Positions 1 to 12,199 of a stretch of DNA of 64,000 nucleotides are shown here, piece after piece. The notes under the pieces are model-generated. The model saw nothing but the letters and a program-made list of their open reading frames with translations. It did no database searches and was not told the origin of the DNA. The stretch comes from Babylonia areolata (Eukaryota > Mollusca > Gastropoda > Neogastropoda > Buccinidae): positions 32,376,406 to 32,440,405 of the forward strand of contig NC_134878.1 of NCBI RefSeq assembly GCF_041734735.1. The letters run 5' to 3'. The stretch's first letter is position 1, and each line of letters starts with the position of its first letter. The position numbers and the translations under genes are program-made.

Positions 1-840
1 CACCCCAACCTTATTCCAGCATGTACAAACAGGCATGCAACCACAGCATTAACATTACTCTTACATATAATTAAAACTGTGCTGCCCAGGTTCTAAAGAA
101 GTTGACTGTCGCCTTTCTGACACTTTTAACTGAAACTGCAGTTCCGTGGCCTCCTAAAACAGCTGCCCAGATGAAAAACCGCTAGGTGACGAAAAGAACT
201 GGGCGAGAATTATCAATGTTATTCTAAATCTGCTGCAAATACAAATGACTGCTTTTCCATTTCCTTCAAAGCCGGTGTTATTATACATGTATATTATGTG
301 TCACTTGACAGATTTTTCTCAGATCACTTTTCCAGGCAATCGGTGAACATTACATCACCCCTGTTGGAATGCCATGGGTGCCTTTCATTTTTGAGCGGCA
401 TTCACAATTTCCTATTGTCTACCACGGCCTTTTCTGTCCTTTTTTATTTCTGTTTTCCTTCATCTCCTCATTTCTGCCAATGATTCTATTTTGTATTTAT
501 TTCGAGTCTAAAATGAATAACTTCACTGAACAGATCAACTGGCATCCTGTCTACCTCTCTAGACTTTCCATCTTTTTTCTCCGAAAGTCTTTGCCTTTAT
601 CCCTGTTTGCTATCCATTATATATAACTGGGCTGCAGTGTAGTGACAACTGGGCAATGTGACCATAAACACCGTGATGGGCACTAGTTATTTATCCTGCG
701 GTGTAAATGTATTTTTTCCATGTATTTTTGTACCTACTTGTTTTGTTTTTTTAATTAACTTTGACATTTTTAAAATCTGGAGGTGATAAATTGACCTGAA
801 TGGGTGGCGCTTTCGGTAAGCTTACAACCTGATGTTATGT
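1..840. other. non-coding, no feature recognised
   Basis: This AT-rich stretch has only short chance open frames of up to 85 codons. They have no recognisable motif, no paired splice signals and no repeat family that I recognise. Confidence 0.5.
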
Positions 841-841
841 A

Positions 842-1110
842 TGTACGGGGCGCCGTGGCATAAAATTGGTCATGCGGTGAACTTCTGCCTGATCCAGTGA
901 TCAGAATTTGAGGCCCTAATTTGGCATGGTGTTGTGTCCTGGGAGAGGCTTTTTTTCCCTCCGATTCTGCTCATCCCACCCAAGTGTGAATGGGTACCTG
1001 ACCCGTCAGAGGTTAATTAAAAGCAGTGGAGGGAGAGGGTTGGGCCCTGTCTTCTTATGCCGAACTCTAGACACTGTGAACATTAATTCACCGCCCATAT
1101 GTCCGTAAAA
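842..1110 (+). mobile_element. tRNA-derived SINE, family S1
   Basis: The head is degenerate and tRNA-like, starting with GGGCGCCGTGGCA. The body has the landmarks GTTGTGTCCTGGGAGAGGC, GTGTGAATGGGTACCTGAC and GGGTTGGGCCCTGTC, ending near GGCTATGGGACC. The same landmarks in the same order recur at 23905-24310 and on both sides of the LINE at 39264-41078, so this is a dispersed family rather than unique DNA. A short A-rich tail region follows at about 1250-1291. The family name S1 is mine; no library match could be run. Confidence 0.7.
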
Positions 1111-1416
1111 GGCTATGGGACCATGTGCTAAAAGGAAATATTATATGTATGTACATTTGTTTTTTTGTTTTTTGCGACTAAGTTTCTTGAAGCCTATAAC
1201 TTGGTCTTGCATTTTTATATGGTTTTGTTGTGAAAATAGACATTTTCATCAAAAAAAAAAAGAAAAGAAAAAAAAGAAAAGAAAAAAAAGAACTTCTAAT
1301 GTAGTAAATTATCTTTTAAAACTCGAACAATTGAGATCAACATGACTCCCCTCCCATCACCACCACCCGGCCCAAAGTATTTACAGTCCGTGTGTCCAAA
1401 ACTATTTATTTATTGG

Positions 1417-2045
1417 AAATTAACAAAAAATGAGGCCAGGAGATGAAATGATTAACAAATAGTAAAGAGTGGTAACTCTCTCCATTCATAAGGTACACAA
1501 CTTGAAGTCAGTGCTGCTTACGCTACCGATTCAGCTTGCACACAGGTAAATGAAAGGTACAGTGGAACAAACCCAGACACTTCCTCAAAAAGGAAGCGCC
1601 TGGCCTGTCCTTATACCGATCATTTGACATGTGCACACAGCAGCAAAGACAGAAGAAATGTGCAAACACAAATTAGCTTTTAGCTTTTATTCAAGAATGG
1701 CATAGCCTCTTTAATCCTGAACAAGCTACACAGAACACTCTTGAAGTTCTGTACCTTATGAATGGAGAGAGTTACCACTCTTTACTATTTGTTAATCATT
1801 TCATCTCCTGGCCTCATTGTTAATTTCCAGTTGAAAAACCACCGTGGCAACCATGTGTTTGTTCTGTATTGTCCATGTGTTCTGTGTGGCTTGGCGCTTC
1901 CTTTGAGGAAGTGTCTGGGTTTGTTCCAATGTACATTTTATTTACATGTGTGCAAGCTGAATCAGTAGCGTAAGCAGCACTGACTTGAAGTTGTGTACCT
2001 TGTGAGTAGAGAGAGCTACCACTTTTTACTACTTGTTAAATATTT
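1417..2045. repeat. compound inverted repeat (three copies of one unit)
   Basis: The segment 1417-1494 is an almost exact reverse complement of 1751-1828. The segment 1497-1604 is the reverse complement of 1893-2003 at lower identity, and the match continues to about 2045. The unit therefore occurs once in reverse (1417-1604) and about one and a half times forward (1751-1828 and 1893-2045). The near-perfect 78-bp arm implies a recent inversion, gene conversion or hairpin-based duplication. No coding capacity is visible. It could be a foldback transposon or a LINE/SINE fragment duplicated in inverted orientation. Confidence 0.75.
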
Positions 2046-2458
2046 ATTTTATTGGCTGTGTCTGACTCCATCGATGTTATCGTCTTATATGCTGTTCGTT
2101 GCCTCTCCTCATTCATAATTGCCATCCATGGAAAAGTTGCATTTACTTAATACCTCGGCGACAGCTATTAGCTATTACAGTTTTTATGTCAGAGAAGCTC
2201 GACATTATATACTTGTTATTAAAAAATAAATCCTGAAGTAATGTGCCTTTTACAAAAAAATATTATAAAAAAAAGGGAAAAGCGTGAAACATGAGGTAGT
2301 TAAGCTGGTCTGAAACGAAACATAGGGCCATGCTATTTTGGTAGGCAGATGCCATATACAATTATAACTCGACTAACATATCTTCTCCCATTATGCTGTG
2401 AATAGTCAGTGGGGTGCCTTACATAAGAACTGTTGACTAGACTTCTGTCGGTTGTGTG

Positions 2459-3480
2459 TTAAAGCCTGCGTCTCTGCAAAAGGTTTTCATGTCCGTTCTG
2501 CAGTGTTGTCAATCCTTCTGTCTTCTTCCCTAACAGTTCCTTGGAGGATTGTTTTAGAAAGGCCATTGATCTTGTTATGTGGTCATTCCAAAGTAGATTC
2601 CTTTTCCAAACTGATGCCAACAGATCTTCATAATAGTGTGTGATGTCCTGCGTTATGATGTGGTGCACGTGTTCATCATTTTGTGTGTGTTGATAATCTT
2701 GTGCTTTGTGTGTTCCATTGTGATCCATAGTGCTTCCAGCCAGACTGTAAAACGCCTTCTTGGAGTCTGTGAAGACATGGTAGAACTTCTTGTGATGGGG
2801 GTGTTTTTCGCAAATGATTGGCAGGTTTAATATCTGTTCGAATGCACCTCTGCCTGTGTAGAATCCAGACTGTTATTCAGCAATAATGGTATTTGCTTGT
2901 GGTTGTCATCTGTTCAGAATGATTTTGAGCAAGTATTTGCTGGCATGGCTGTTCAAACTGATGGTGCGGTAGTTCTGATAGTTTTGGAGATTTCCCTCGT
3001 GGATGGTGATAGGTATACTTACTTACTGTGTCCATGGCTTAGACCATTCGCCTGTATGCCAGATGTTTTTCTAGGTGGTAGTTGGGATGTTTATAACTGC
3101 CTCTCTGCCATGTTTCAGATATTTTGCAGGGATGTTGTCGATGCATGCAGCCTTGCCACACTTCAATGATTACACTGCTGCTACAACCTCCTCCGAGAGT
3201 ATAGGGAAGTCTCCTTATTTGACGAATCTTGCATTGTTAGTACATTTGGGTCTCCTTTTCTGTGTTGGTTGTAGAGGTCAGATCAGTACTCAGTCCGTTT
3301 TTTTTATGATGTCTTGTTCCTGTGTTTGACAATTGTCTTTGTCCTGGTTGGTGCTGACTTGACTTTGCTCAAGTCTTTTGCAGTCTTAAAGGCTTTCTTT
3401 GTATCATCGATGTCAAGGCTTTTCTCAATGTATTCAAACTGTTGTTCAATCCAATTTTCCTTTAAATACGTCCTAGGTAT
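2459..3480 (-). mobile_element. decayed LINE, reverse transcriptase region
   Basis: Read on the reverse strand from about 3480 down, the translation shows a pre-RT linker with WIEQQFEYIEKSLDIDDTKK. An RT region follows, with ICEKHPHHKKFYHVFTDSKK and later short blocks. These match the order seen in the metazoan LINEs annotated as endonuclease-reverse transcriptase, where the usual forms are WIEEQC...KKA and LYHVFIDFKKAFDRVW. Several stops and frame changes separate the blocks, and the FADD-box region is missing. It is a dead, 5'- and 3'-truncated copy. The clade cannot be fixed without an alignment. Confidence 0.7.
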
Positions 3481-3504
3481 TACTCGATGAAAAACCAAGC
3501 CTTG

Positions 3505-3582
3505 GGTCTCTTAGCGCACTTAAAAGATCCCAAGGGAACAGGAGAGTTGTCTCTAGCAAAATTTCGTCGTAAAGTCCACTGT
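3505..3582 (+). mobile_element. fragment of SINE conserved core
   Basis: AGATCCCAAGGGAACAGGAG followed by GTCTCTAGCAAAATTTCGTC and AAAGTCCACTGTAA matches, in order, the core of the SINE at 5400-5772 (AGAACCCACTGCAACAAAAG, then GTCCCTGGCAAAATTATGTA, then AAAGTCCACCACGAT). Only the core remains; the tRNA-like head is gone. A GT microsatellite (3602-3630) follows at once. Confidence 0.6.
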
Positions 3583-3599
3583 AATATATATATGCGCGC

Positions 3600-3632
<33 letters not shown>

Positions 3633-3639
3633 TGAGTGA

Positions 3640-4719
3640 CTGAAGCCTAATTGAATGACACAGGTAATGAATGATGAGTGTCTATAAGCAGCTCTCAATC
3701 AGCTCTATTCAGGTAGACAGCCTGTTGCGCAAACGCCTGTGTGTCTCTGGCTAAGAGATAGTCACTTTTTAGTATCCATATCAAGCAGTATCTTGGAGAT
3801 ATGCGACACGAGGACCTAAACACCACAAAAGAAAATTTAGAAAGGGAAAGGGAAACACAGTGCTATAAAGAAGATCAGTCGAAAGAATGAAGAATGCGAA
3901 GGAAAAAGTGCAAGTATGAGTAGCCTGTAAAATGCAGTACAGAAGCAAAAACGAGATGAGGAATTGTTTCATATGAAATAGCTGCCAAACACATGCTTAG
4001 TGTATAAGGAGGGAAAAACTCGTCTTTCGTTGCCTTGAATTCATCTTTTGAATGGTGCAACATAAATGTTTTGAAGCGGCGAGATAATAATGTAAAATTC
4101 TGTCTAGTCACTTTTTTTCTCAGCTTGTTGTTGACGGTTGAGGTCAGATAATATTACTTTTTGTTGTCGTTTTTGTTTTTGAGGCCTTAAATTGAATATA
4201 CTTCGAACGCAGCATTAATCGGATTTTGTGGGGTGTGGTGGGGCGGGGGGGGGGGGGGGGGTTGCTTTAGAAAAAGCTGCATCTTCTCAGTACGAGCGGT
4301 TGAATATGTAGTTCACTCAATGTTGTTGTATTGGCTGTTCTTTGAATAACCATATATACAGGGGATGCAGGAACAAAAGTTATGCTTGTCTGAAAAGTCT
4401 CTGCATTATTGTCCATTTATGTCATCCCACAAAAAAATAGCATGCTTGTTCGGCATCGTTTATGTGCCTTTGAATATTTAACATGTGCTGAAGTTATTGC
4501 TCAATTATTTTAAGAAACGAGGACATACTGGACAACATGTCAATGCTGATGTCAGATACATGTGCAGTTGTATGGAAACAGGTGATCGGTTATTTCAAGA
4601 AACGATGAGACACTGGAAAATTCTATACTGATATCAGAGAAATGTACAAAATGTATAGCCAGGTCAGAACAGATGACTGACTGAAAGATTCTTGTGCTTG
4701 TCCAATCTGTAATTTGATC

Positions 4720-4757
<38 letters not shown>

Positions 4758-5177
4758 GTGTGTGTATGTGTGTGAAACTGGTACTGGAAGGATGATTAAT
4801 TTATATCAGTTCTGTATCAGAATGATCAAAGTTATGTTATATTCATACTGATGTTGGGCGTTTTCTTTTTATTTCAGGATTGAAATGCTCAGAGTTTTTC
4901 TTTTTCACACGGTGATAATTCCTTTATCTGACCCGAGAACAATTATTCATGCATTCAAATACATATCGATATCACGTATAATTTTGAGTTTATATATATA
5001 TATATATATTCCCCTTTCACTGCATTCCTAAATGACGAATTCTTATGTATGTTCTAATTCCATGTTTTCATTATTTTTAGCATGTGCATGGTTTGCTTGT
5101 TCTCATTATATTTCAATTACATGTCTTTCCTCCCCAGGTCATTTTTCTTAGTTAACTTCTTTAACAGATTTCTTTGC
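3640..5177. other. non-coding DNA with simple repeats
   Basis: No gene is visible. The stretch contains a G homopolymer (about 4247-4261), a (TC)n tract (4723-4756) and a short (TA)n tract (about 4992-5009). Confidence 0.5.
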
Positions 5178-6900
5178 TTACATACGGCTCATTACGTCCC
5201 GTGGCATGTTCGGCAGCAACGAAGAACCACCACTCTTGTCTGTACCCCAGGTGTGCTTCAGGGTCTTGAGTTCTCTCTCGGCTGTTCTGTGCCAGGTGTT
5301 TGTTGGCCTTCCTCCCATGTGTCTACCTTCTGGTGTCCCGTGAAGGGCTGTCCGGGTGGTGCTACCTTCGTCTCTTCGCATGACGTGTCCAGTCCATTTC
5401 TACCAGAGTGGAGTGTTGGCCTGGTGGTAACGCGTCCGCCTAGGAAGCGAGAGAATCTGAGCGCACTGGTTCGAATCCCGAAGTAGCCAGTATTTTCTCC
5501 CCCTCCACTAGACCTTGAGTGGTGGCCTGGATGCCTGTCATTTGGATGAGACGATAAACCGAGGTCCCGTGTGCAGCATGCACTTGGCGCAGGCAAAAAG
5601 AACCCACTGCAACAAAAGGTTTGTCCCTGGCAAAATTATGTAGAAAAGTCCACCACGATAAGAAAAATAAAATTGCAGGCTCTTAGTGTAGCGACGCGCT
5701 CTTCCTGGGGAGAGCAGATTTCACACAGAGAAATCTGTTGTGACGAAAGAGCAATACAATACAATACCGCCTTCTCATGGTGGTGATTTCCATGTTCTCT
5801 TGCACTGAGCGACTGTTTATTTATTGGAGATGGTATTGGGCAAGAAGATCAAATAGGATTGTTGTGAAGTTTTTGGTGTGGAAGGTTGACAACGTCTGTC
5901 TCACTCCTATTTTCACCTGGAAACTGTGTTTGCCGTTTCCTACCTCGCACGTGGAGTTGGGTGTGAATGCTCTTGTTGAGAAGAACGATTTGCTGTGGGA
6001 TCCCGTGAGCAGGGATACTGCCAAAGGCCTTCTCGATTTCTACAAAGTTGAAGTAGAGCTGTTTCAGCCTGTACACTGCTCAGTGGTGTTACACGGGGTT
6101 AATACCAGCTCGGCACAGCCTCCTCCTTTCTGGAAGCCTGCCTGTTCGTGTTTTTTTTTGTTGTTGTTGTTGTTGTTTGTTGTTGTTGTTGTTTGGGTTT
6201 TTTTGTTTTGTTTTGTTTTTGGTGGTTGTTTTTTTGTTTGTCTACTGCATCTGAAATTCGTTGTATGATTATCTTTGCAAGGATGTTGCTTGGAATTTGC
6301 AAAAAGGTAAATCCACGCCAGTTGTAGTAGCTCGGGGTGACCTTTTTTGGAACCCTAACAATGACACCCATTGTCCAGTCACCTGTTATCTTCTCTTCCC
6401 ATATCATGATACGGCTATCAATGGCTAAAGCATTTCGACCACAAGCTCTCGATCTGCTTTGAATAATTCTGCACTGAGGTTGTCTTGTCTAGGGGCTTTT
6501 CCGTTCTAGGGAGATTTGAAAGCTGAAATGATTTCTTCTGTATCGGGTTGTTCAATATCAATATCAAGGTCAGCCTCTGATTTTCGTATATCAGCCTCAG
6601 TTTGGTGGTGGTCTGCTAAAGATTTCGCTGAAGTGTTCCGCCTATCCAGCTTCCTGTTCTGCTTCTGGTGTAAGCAGCCGTCATCTCTTGTCTGTGATTG
6701 GTGCGTCAGTGGTTCCATTGTGCATGCCGCAGACTATCTTGGTTATTTTGTAGTAATTCCCTTGCTCCCTTCTGTTGGCTGGTCTTGCATTTGGCGTTCA
6801 AGACTTCTATCTTCCTGTCAGTGGAGTCCTGTTTCCACCACTGTCATTCCATTCCGGTATCTTCCGATGACACTGGAGGCCTGTCACACATAGCAGTGCT
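5178..6900 (-). mobile_element. decayed LINE (endonuclease-RT type) interrupted by a SINE
   Basis: Reverse-strand blocks run from 6900 to 5178. First is a Lys-rich linker with EQGNYYKITKIVCGM, then a DIDIEQPDTEEIISAFKS block (about 6510-6600). Next are GVIVRVPKK, NWRGFTFLQIPSNILAKIII (about 6250-6340) and VEIEKAFGSIPAHGIPQQIV. The last part, below the SINE, is the C-terminal GHVMRRDEGS...TTRTALHGTPEGR segment (5190-5400). This order is typical of the LINE-encoded proteins common in molluscs and fish. The FADD-box segment between about 5775 and 5400 has been deleted, and a SINE (5400-5772) occupies the junction. Frame breaks and stops show it is dead. Confidence 0.75.
5400..5772 (+). mobile_element. 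tRNA-derived SINE with conserved core, family S3
   Basis: The tRNA-like head has an A-box-like TGGCCTGGTGGTAACGCG and a B-box GGTTCGAATCCC (about 5470-5481). The central domain follows, with GGATGAGACGATAAACCGAG, GTCCCGTGTGCAGCATGCAC and AAAGAACCCACTGCAACAAA. It ends in a short repetitive AATACAATACAATAC tail. It is inserted in the LINE at 5178-6900. A second, diverged, nearly full-length copy lies on the other strand at 25876-26290. The shared central domain resembles the conserved cores described for mollusc SINE superfamilies; which one is not determined here. Confidence 0.85.
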
Positions 6901-6960
6901 AGTTTCTTCTGTTGCTGTTTCCGTAATAAAGTGGGTTTGTTTTTTGGGTTTTTTACGGGA

Positions 6961-7334
6961 CCGGGTTGTTTGCCCAGTGACCAAGCCCCCAACCTAAAGG
7001 ACCAGTGGATCGCGCTTTGTCCAGCTTCTGCCCTTCCACCTGTCCAGTTTGGGTAGCTTAGGCGCCCACCTGTATAGCTCCCTGAAGCATGCAATACATC
7101 CTCCCTCCCCTCCCCACTCATTACGCATGGCGGCACCTGTTTATAGGTGGTCAAAGATGGGGTGACATATTTATACTGCAGATTTAATCATTGGTTTATT
7201 TTTGATTCACGTATGGTTTATGTTCAAAACATGTTTTGTCTTTCTTCAGACAGAAACGATTACATATCAACACGCACGCACACACACACACTCACACACA
7301 AAACCCCTTAAAACTTCGTCCAAATTGAGAATAG
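6961..7334. other. non-coding, no gene
   Basis: This C-rich then AT-rich spacer lies between the LINE remnant and the tandem duplication, with a short CA tract near 7265-7300. I see nothing else that I can support. Confidence 0.4.
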
Positions 7335-7598
7335 TTGCGTGTGTCATCAGATTCTGATTCCATGTCAATCTTCGAAATGTTTCTCATTGTTGAATTTCAC
7401 GCACGCAAGCCCGCACGCACGCGCGTGCGCACACACACATACACACATGCTCGCGCGCGCGGGCGTGCATATTTGCAACCACTCATCTCAAACCAATGTA
7501 TCAAGATGTTTATTTAGATGATAAGAAGTCAATGTACTGCATAAATCTGTTATGCTTCCTGAATCGGACTGATGTTTTTATTTACTCTTTCTTTCGAG

Positions 7599-7645
<47 letters not shown>

Positions 7646-8125
7646 CGCATGTTGGTATAAATATATATAGCTTAAATCTGCAATGTTACAGGAATCGGAG
7701 AGTTGATGGGTTCTTTTTTGTTTGTTTACTCTCACGGTGTGTGTGTGTGTGTGTGTGTGTGTGTATTCAGATTCTGATTCCAATCAATCTTCGAAATATT
7801 TCTTATTACTGAATTTCACGCACGCAAGCACGCACGCACGCGCGTGCGCGCGCGTGAATGTTTGCAACCACTCATCACAGACAAATTTTTCAAGATGTTT
7901 ACCTAAATAAATAAATGTAATGCATCAATCTGTTGTTTTCTGAATCGGACTGATGTTTTTGTTTACTTTCTTTCTAGATGGACGCGCGCGCACGCGTGTG
8001 TGTGTGTGTTTGTGTGTGTGCGCGCGCTTATATAGGTTTATCTAAATAAATTAATAGCTTAAATCTGCAGTGCTATAGAAATCTTTCTATCTAGATGGAC
8101 GTGTGTGTGTGTGTGTGTGTGTGTG
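7335..8125. repeat. tandem duplication of a ~400-bp microsatellite-bearing unit
   Basis: Unique blocks recur in the same order about 420 bp apart. CAGATTCTGATTCCA and TCAATCTTCGAAAT occur near 7349 and 7768. TTTGCAACCACTCATC occurs near 7471 and 7859. GAATCGGACTGATGTTTTT occurs near 7560 and 7940. AGCTTAAATCTGCA occurs near 7669 and 8056. Each unit carries CA/CG-rich and GT-rich tracts of different lengths; the longest, 7601-7643, is pure (GT)n. The pattern fits an unequal crossover or slippage duplication whose two copies have since diverged. Confidence 0.75.
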
Positions 8126-8289
8126 TTCGCGCGCGCGTGTTCTTCAATTTTATATCTTTGCACTTTAAGTAATGCAAGAGGGGGGTTGTGGAGGCGGGCA
8201 GTGGGGGAGAGGAAGGGTGGTTAATGAATAGATGCATGCAAACCAACACATTGGCGCACGTGCGCGCATATGAGAGAGAGAGAGAGAGA

Positions 8290-8660
8290 GAATTAGTCAA
8301 TTAATTGATTAGTGGTTTATTCATATATAATACATGAAACCATTGCCCGTCAGTGATGTACATGGAATACAACAATACAGTATCTACATTAGAATAATAA
8401 AAAAAAAATAATGAGCTCAGTTGATCACAGAGAGAGAGTTCTGAAAATCAATATACTCCAAGGCCAGCGGCCAGTTATTCGGTGGATCGGACGCGTTCTC
8501 CCACTCCAAACAGTGCTGATTAAAGGTATTTTCTTTTCTAGTTAGTTTTAACAGCACTAGATCTCACCTTGTTGTTTGTTGTGCAGTATATGCACAACCC
8601 ACACTTCTGGTCCTGATCGTATCTGTGAGGATTCACTTTAACTCCGACGGGAAAAATTAA
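8290..8660 (-). other. possible 3' end of an unidentified element or exon
   Basis: On the reverse strand there is a 40-codon open stretch containing RYDQDQKCGLCIYC (a CxxCxxC cluster, about 8590-8625). Then come EWENASDPPNNWPLALEYID in another frame, a stop, and an AATAAA signal near 8315-8325. A cysteine-rich tail near a polyadenylation-like signal suggests the 3' end of a transposase or LINE, but I do not recognise the family. Confidence 0.3.
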
Positions 8661-8673
8661 TGGGCTGCATTAT

Positions 8674-8693
8674 CCGCCATCTTGATGACGTCC
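8674..8693 (+). promoter_or_regulatory. YY1-like site next to an ATF/CRE-like half site
   Basis: CCGCCATCTTG (8674-8684) matches the YY1 consensus, and TGACGTCC (8686-8693) resembles a CRE/ATF site. No exon or transcription start can be tied to them, so they may be chance matches or part of an old element promoter. Confidence 0.2.
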
Positions 8694-8699
8694 TCCGTA

Positions 8700-8861
8700 T
8701 GTGCGTGTGCCTACGTGCGCGCGCGTGTGTGTGTGCGTGTTCGTATGTGCGCGTGCTATGTTACGCGCCTATTTACGAATACAATTGGGAAAGAAGGCGA
8801 AAAAATAGTCATGAATACACGGACACAAAAGCAAACATACAGACGCGCTCGCGCGCGCGTA

Positions 8862-8898
<37 letters not shown>

Positions 8899-9470
8899 AC
8901 ACACAGAGTCCGACTGAAATGCCGTGTATGCAGCACACAGATAGACATTTACCAGTCGAGAACCGGATGTCAAGCCAGTCAACATAAACGTATCCAGGTA
9001 TCCTGGGGGGAAGGGAAGGGGGGGGGGGGGGGGGGGATCGACTGCAGAGACAGGCACATGCATTGAAGTTCTATCGTTTCTATGACGGTGCTTCGTCCAC
9101 CTGGCCCCACGATATATTGTCAAACCAAGAGCTTAAAACAGCAACACAACACGATTAAAAAAAAAAAACATAAAAAAAGAAGAAGAAGCTCAAAACAGCA
9201 ACACAATACAATCATGAAACAACGAGAGAGAAAAAAATCAACAATGATAATGTTCGCATGCATTCACTAGGCGCCATTTATCATGCGCAGAGTGAAAAAT
9301 AAAAGCAAATGAATAGCTACCAATACACGAAGTCTACAATACTATTTTACGCAAATGCCACAAATAAACAGACCGAAAAGAAAAGTATCACTCACCTGAA
9401 AGGACAACGAATGCACTTTCCACCATAATTCTACAAAGAAAGAATAAATCATTCATAATTATAATAATGG
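8700..9470. other. non-coding, microsatellite-rich
   Basis: It contains alternating CG/GT tracts (8716-8752), (CA)n at 8864-8895, a G homopolymer at about 9018-9036, and A-rich stretches. Open frames here are translations of the simple repeats. Confidence 0.5.
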
Positions 9471-9537
9471 AATAAATTTGATTTTTTTTTCAAAAACAAC
9501 AACAACAACAAAACCACAAAGAAAGAACTGGTGGATA

Positions 9538-9690
9538 GGGATGTTGCAAAAGTCGCGACTGTCTCAACTGACACCATGGCAGTGCCTAATTTGTGATGAA
9601 CCGTGTGAGGATGGCGAAGAGGCGACGCCATCTGTAGAGTGCTTTAACTGCAAGCGCTGGGTTCACCAAACGTGTGCAAGTCAAGCCTGA
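9538..9690 (+). pseudogene. PHD-type zinc finger fragment of LINE ORF1
   Basis: The open frame reads WQCLICDEPCED (CxxC), then VECFNCKRWVHQTC (CxxC followed by H and C four and seven residues on). This is the first part of a PHD/C4HC3 finger. PHD fingers are known in ORF1 of CR1-group LINEs, and the frame lies immediately upstream of the ORF1 tail and endonuclease of the same element. It ends at a stop shortly after the seventh ligand, so it is a broken fragment and not a host chromatin gene. A host gene exon is the alternative, but the LINE context argues against it. Confidence 0.65.
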
Positions 9691-12199
9691 TCTTTTCAGG
9701 CAACTGACGGAAAATAAAGTCTGCAATGGGTCTGCGAACCCTGTACAGCAGACAAGAGAGAAGGGCAGACCAGACCAGAGTCAAAACTTGACAAAATGGT
9801 GGACACGTTCTGCCAGAGACTGGAATCAATAGAAAGAGAAATTTGGGGTGAGAGGGGAGGGGACAAGAAGAAAGAAATAATGAAAAAAGCAGTTCACACA
9901 AACCAAGGAATCAGTGACCCCAAGAAGAGAGTATACATAAATAATGACTTGACACTGAAAGAGAGACAGAAATTCCAAGAACTGCTGACTGAAAAAAGGA
10001 AAGAATGGCCAAAGGGGAAACAGATCTGGTGATCAGAAATGGCAAAATAGTGAAAAACAAAAAAAAACAAAAAAATCAAACAAACAAAAAAAAAAAAACG
10101 AAAAAAAACAAACAAACAAAAAAACACAAAAAAACCGAATGCTGACGACCGACCAGTTACTGACAAAGGAAAGGGCAATGGGACCAATGACCAAGACAAG
10201 GAGTGACTACAAACACAAAACATACTGACTGTAAATAGCTGTAAAGATTTTCTTCTCTCTAGTGGTTGTATTATAACGTATAGTAATGTAGACAGCCTAT
10301 CCAATAAGTTAGAAGAATTTAAAGTTCGAGTAAGTGAGATAAGCCCACACATTACTGGCCTAACCGAAACAATTTAAAAAAACAAACCCAGATACCTTTT
10401 CAATGTAAAAGAGCACTGCAGTATCCCTAATACTGATATTTTCACAAAATACAAATGAAAAGAGAGGAGTAGCCCTGTACTTATACAAATTCCTTAAAGC
10501 CCAGGAATATCTATTCTAAGTCTGCTTTGAAGAAAGCGTATGGTGTAAATTCAAAAGTGCAAATGATGAGAAAGTATTAATTGGGTGTATATACAAAAGT
10601 CCAAGTTCATCAGAACAGAATATTGAAAAGTTATCTGAACTCTTCAAATTTAAAGTGGACAAGATTTGACAAAGTTTGTTTTATGGGTGATTTTAAAGAC
10701 CTAGCACTGTAGATCTAGTAATGGTGAAGATACCAGGTTGGTAAGTGAAATCAAACATCTAGATTCTCTTGGAAAGAGTGACCATGATATTCTGGTTTTA
10801 CAGTTCCATATTTCAATGGTGAAGTTAAAAGCAGAAATTAAGTATAAATTTGACCTAAAAAAGGGAAATTACAATAAAATAAGAGAAACATTAAGTAAAA
10901 TGGATTGGACTTACATGGATGAACAAGATGTTAACAAATGCTGGAATGATTTAAAGACACTAATACTTAAATCTATGGATAAATTCATAACTAAAATTAC
11001 AGGTAGACAAGAAAAGAAATTCAAACCCTTATTGGTGAACAAAAAAATAACGAGAAGCATCAAAAAGAACCATAAATTATATAAGCGTTTCTCAAGAACA
11101 AAAACATGTTGCTCCTATATATGTTAAATAACAGAAAGGAATAAATGCTGTAATTTTATTTAAAAAGCTAAAAAAAAAAATAAAAAAAAAAAGAGTACGA
11201 AAGAAACAGCAAAAAACTGTAATCATAGCCCAAGAATGTTGTGGAAGTATGTACAGGAAAAAACAAAACTAAGAACGGGAATAGGAGTACCGAAACAAGA
11301 AGATGGTAGTTTAGCAGAAACAGATATGGAAAAAGCAGAAACTTTAAATAAATTCTTGGCAAGTGTTTTTACAAAAGAGACTGTAACAAATTTACCAAAC
11401 CTTGGAATAAGCTCCAGATCGGGAAATATTAATGCATGCGATCTAAGGGTCTCCCCCATGGCAGTGGAAAATAAATTAAAAGCCTTAGAGCCATATAAAA
11501 AAACAAGGACCAGACCAAATATTTTCAAGGCTCCTAAAAGAATTGAGCAGAGAGTTGGCTATTCCACTCAGCATCATCTATAATAAGTCACTTGAAAGTG
11601 CTTGCATACCAAACGACTTTGAAAATGGCTGAGGTACAGCTGTTTACAAGAAAGGGTCAAAACAAGAACCAGGCAATTATAGACCAGTGAGCCTAACGTG
11701 TATCGTGTTCAGATTTTTAGAATCTTTTATTACAGATGCAATGATTTCACATTTGAAAATAAATAACCTTTATGTAGAATGTTAACATGACTTTAGACAG
11801 AACACATCATACATAACACAACTAAAAGAAATAGTCGAAGATATGACTAAAATGACAGACAACGGTAAACCTATTGATATAATTTATTTAGATTTTTTAA
11901 AAATGATTCAATTGTGTCCCACACTAAAGACTGTTATTAAGATTTTGCCTCGTATGGTATTACTGGTAATTTACTGAACTGGACAAGAAGCTTCTTAACA
12001 TGTAGAACACAATTAGTTAAGATAGGAGAAAATAAGTCAACTTGTGCAAACGTAACTAGTGGTATTCCACATGGCAGTATTCTTGGACCAATTCTTTTCA
12101 CAATATATATAAACGACCTTTCTGATTTTACACAAAGTATATGTAAACTTTTTGCAGATGACACTAAAATTTACTGTGATGCACACAACAATCTCATAT

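Noticed and set aside
5408-5485. tRNA gene (A and B boxes present)
   Set aside because: It is the head of a SINE with a conserved core and tail. The same reasoning applies to 13455-13528 and 15994-16070.
9538-9690. Host PHD-finger gene exon
   Set aside because: It is followed in order by LINE ORF1 tail, endonuclease and RT remnants on the same strand, and ends in a stop.
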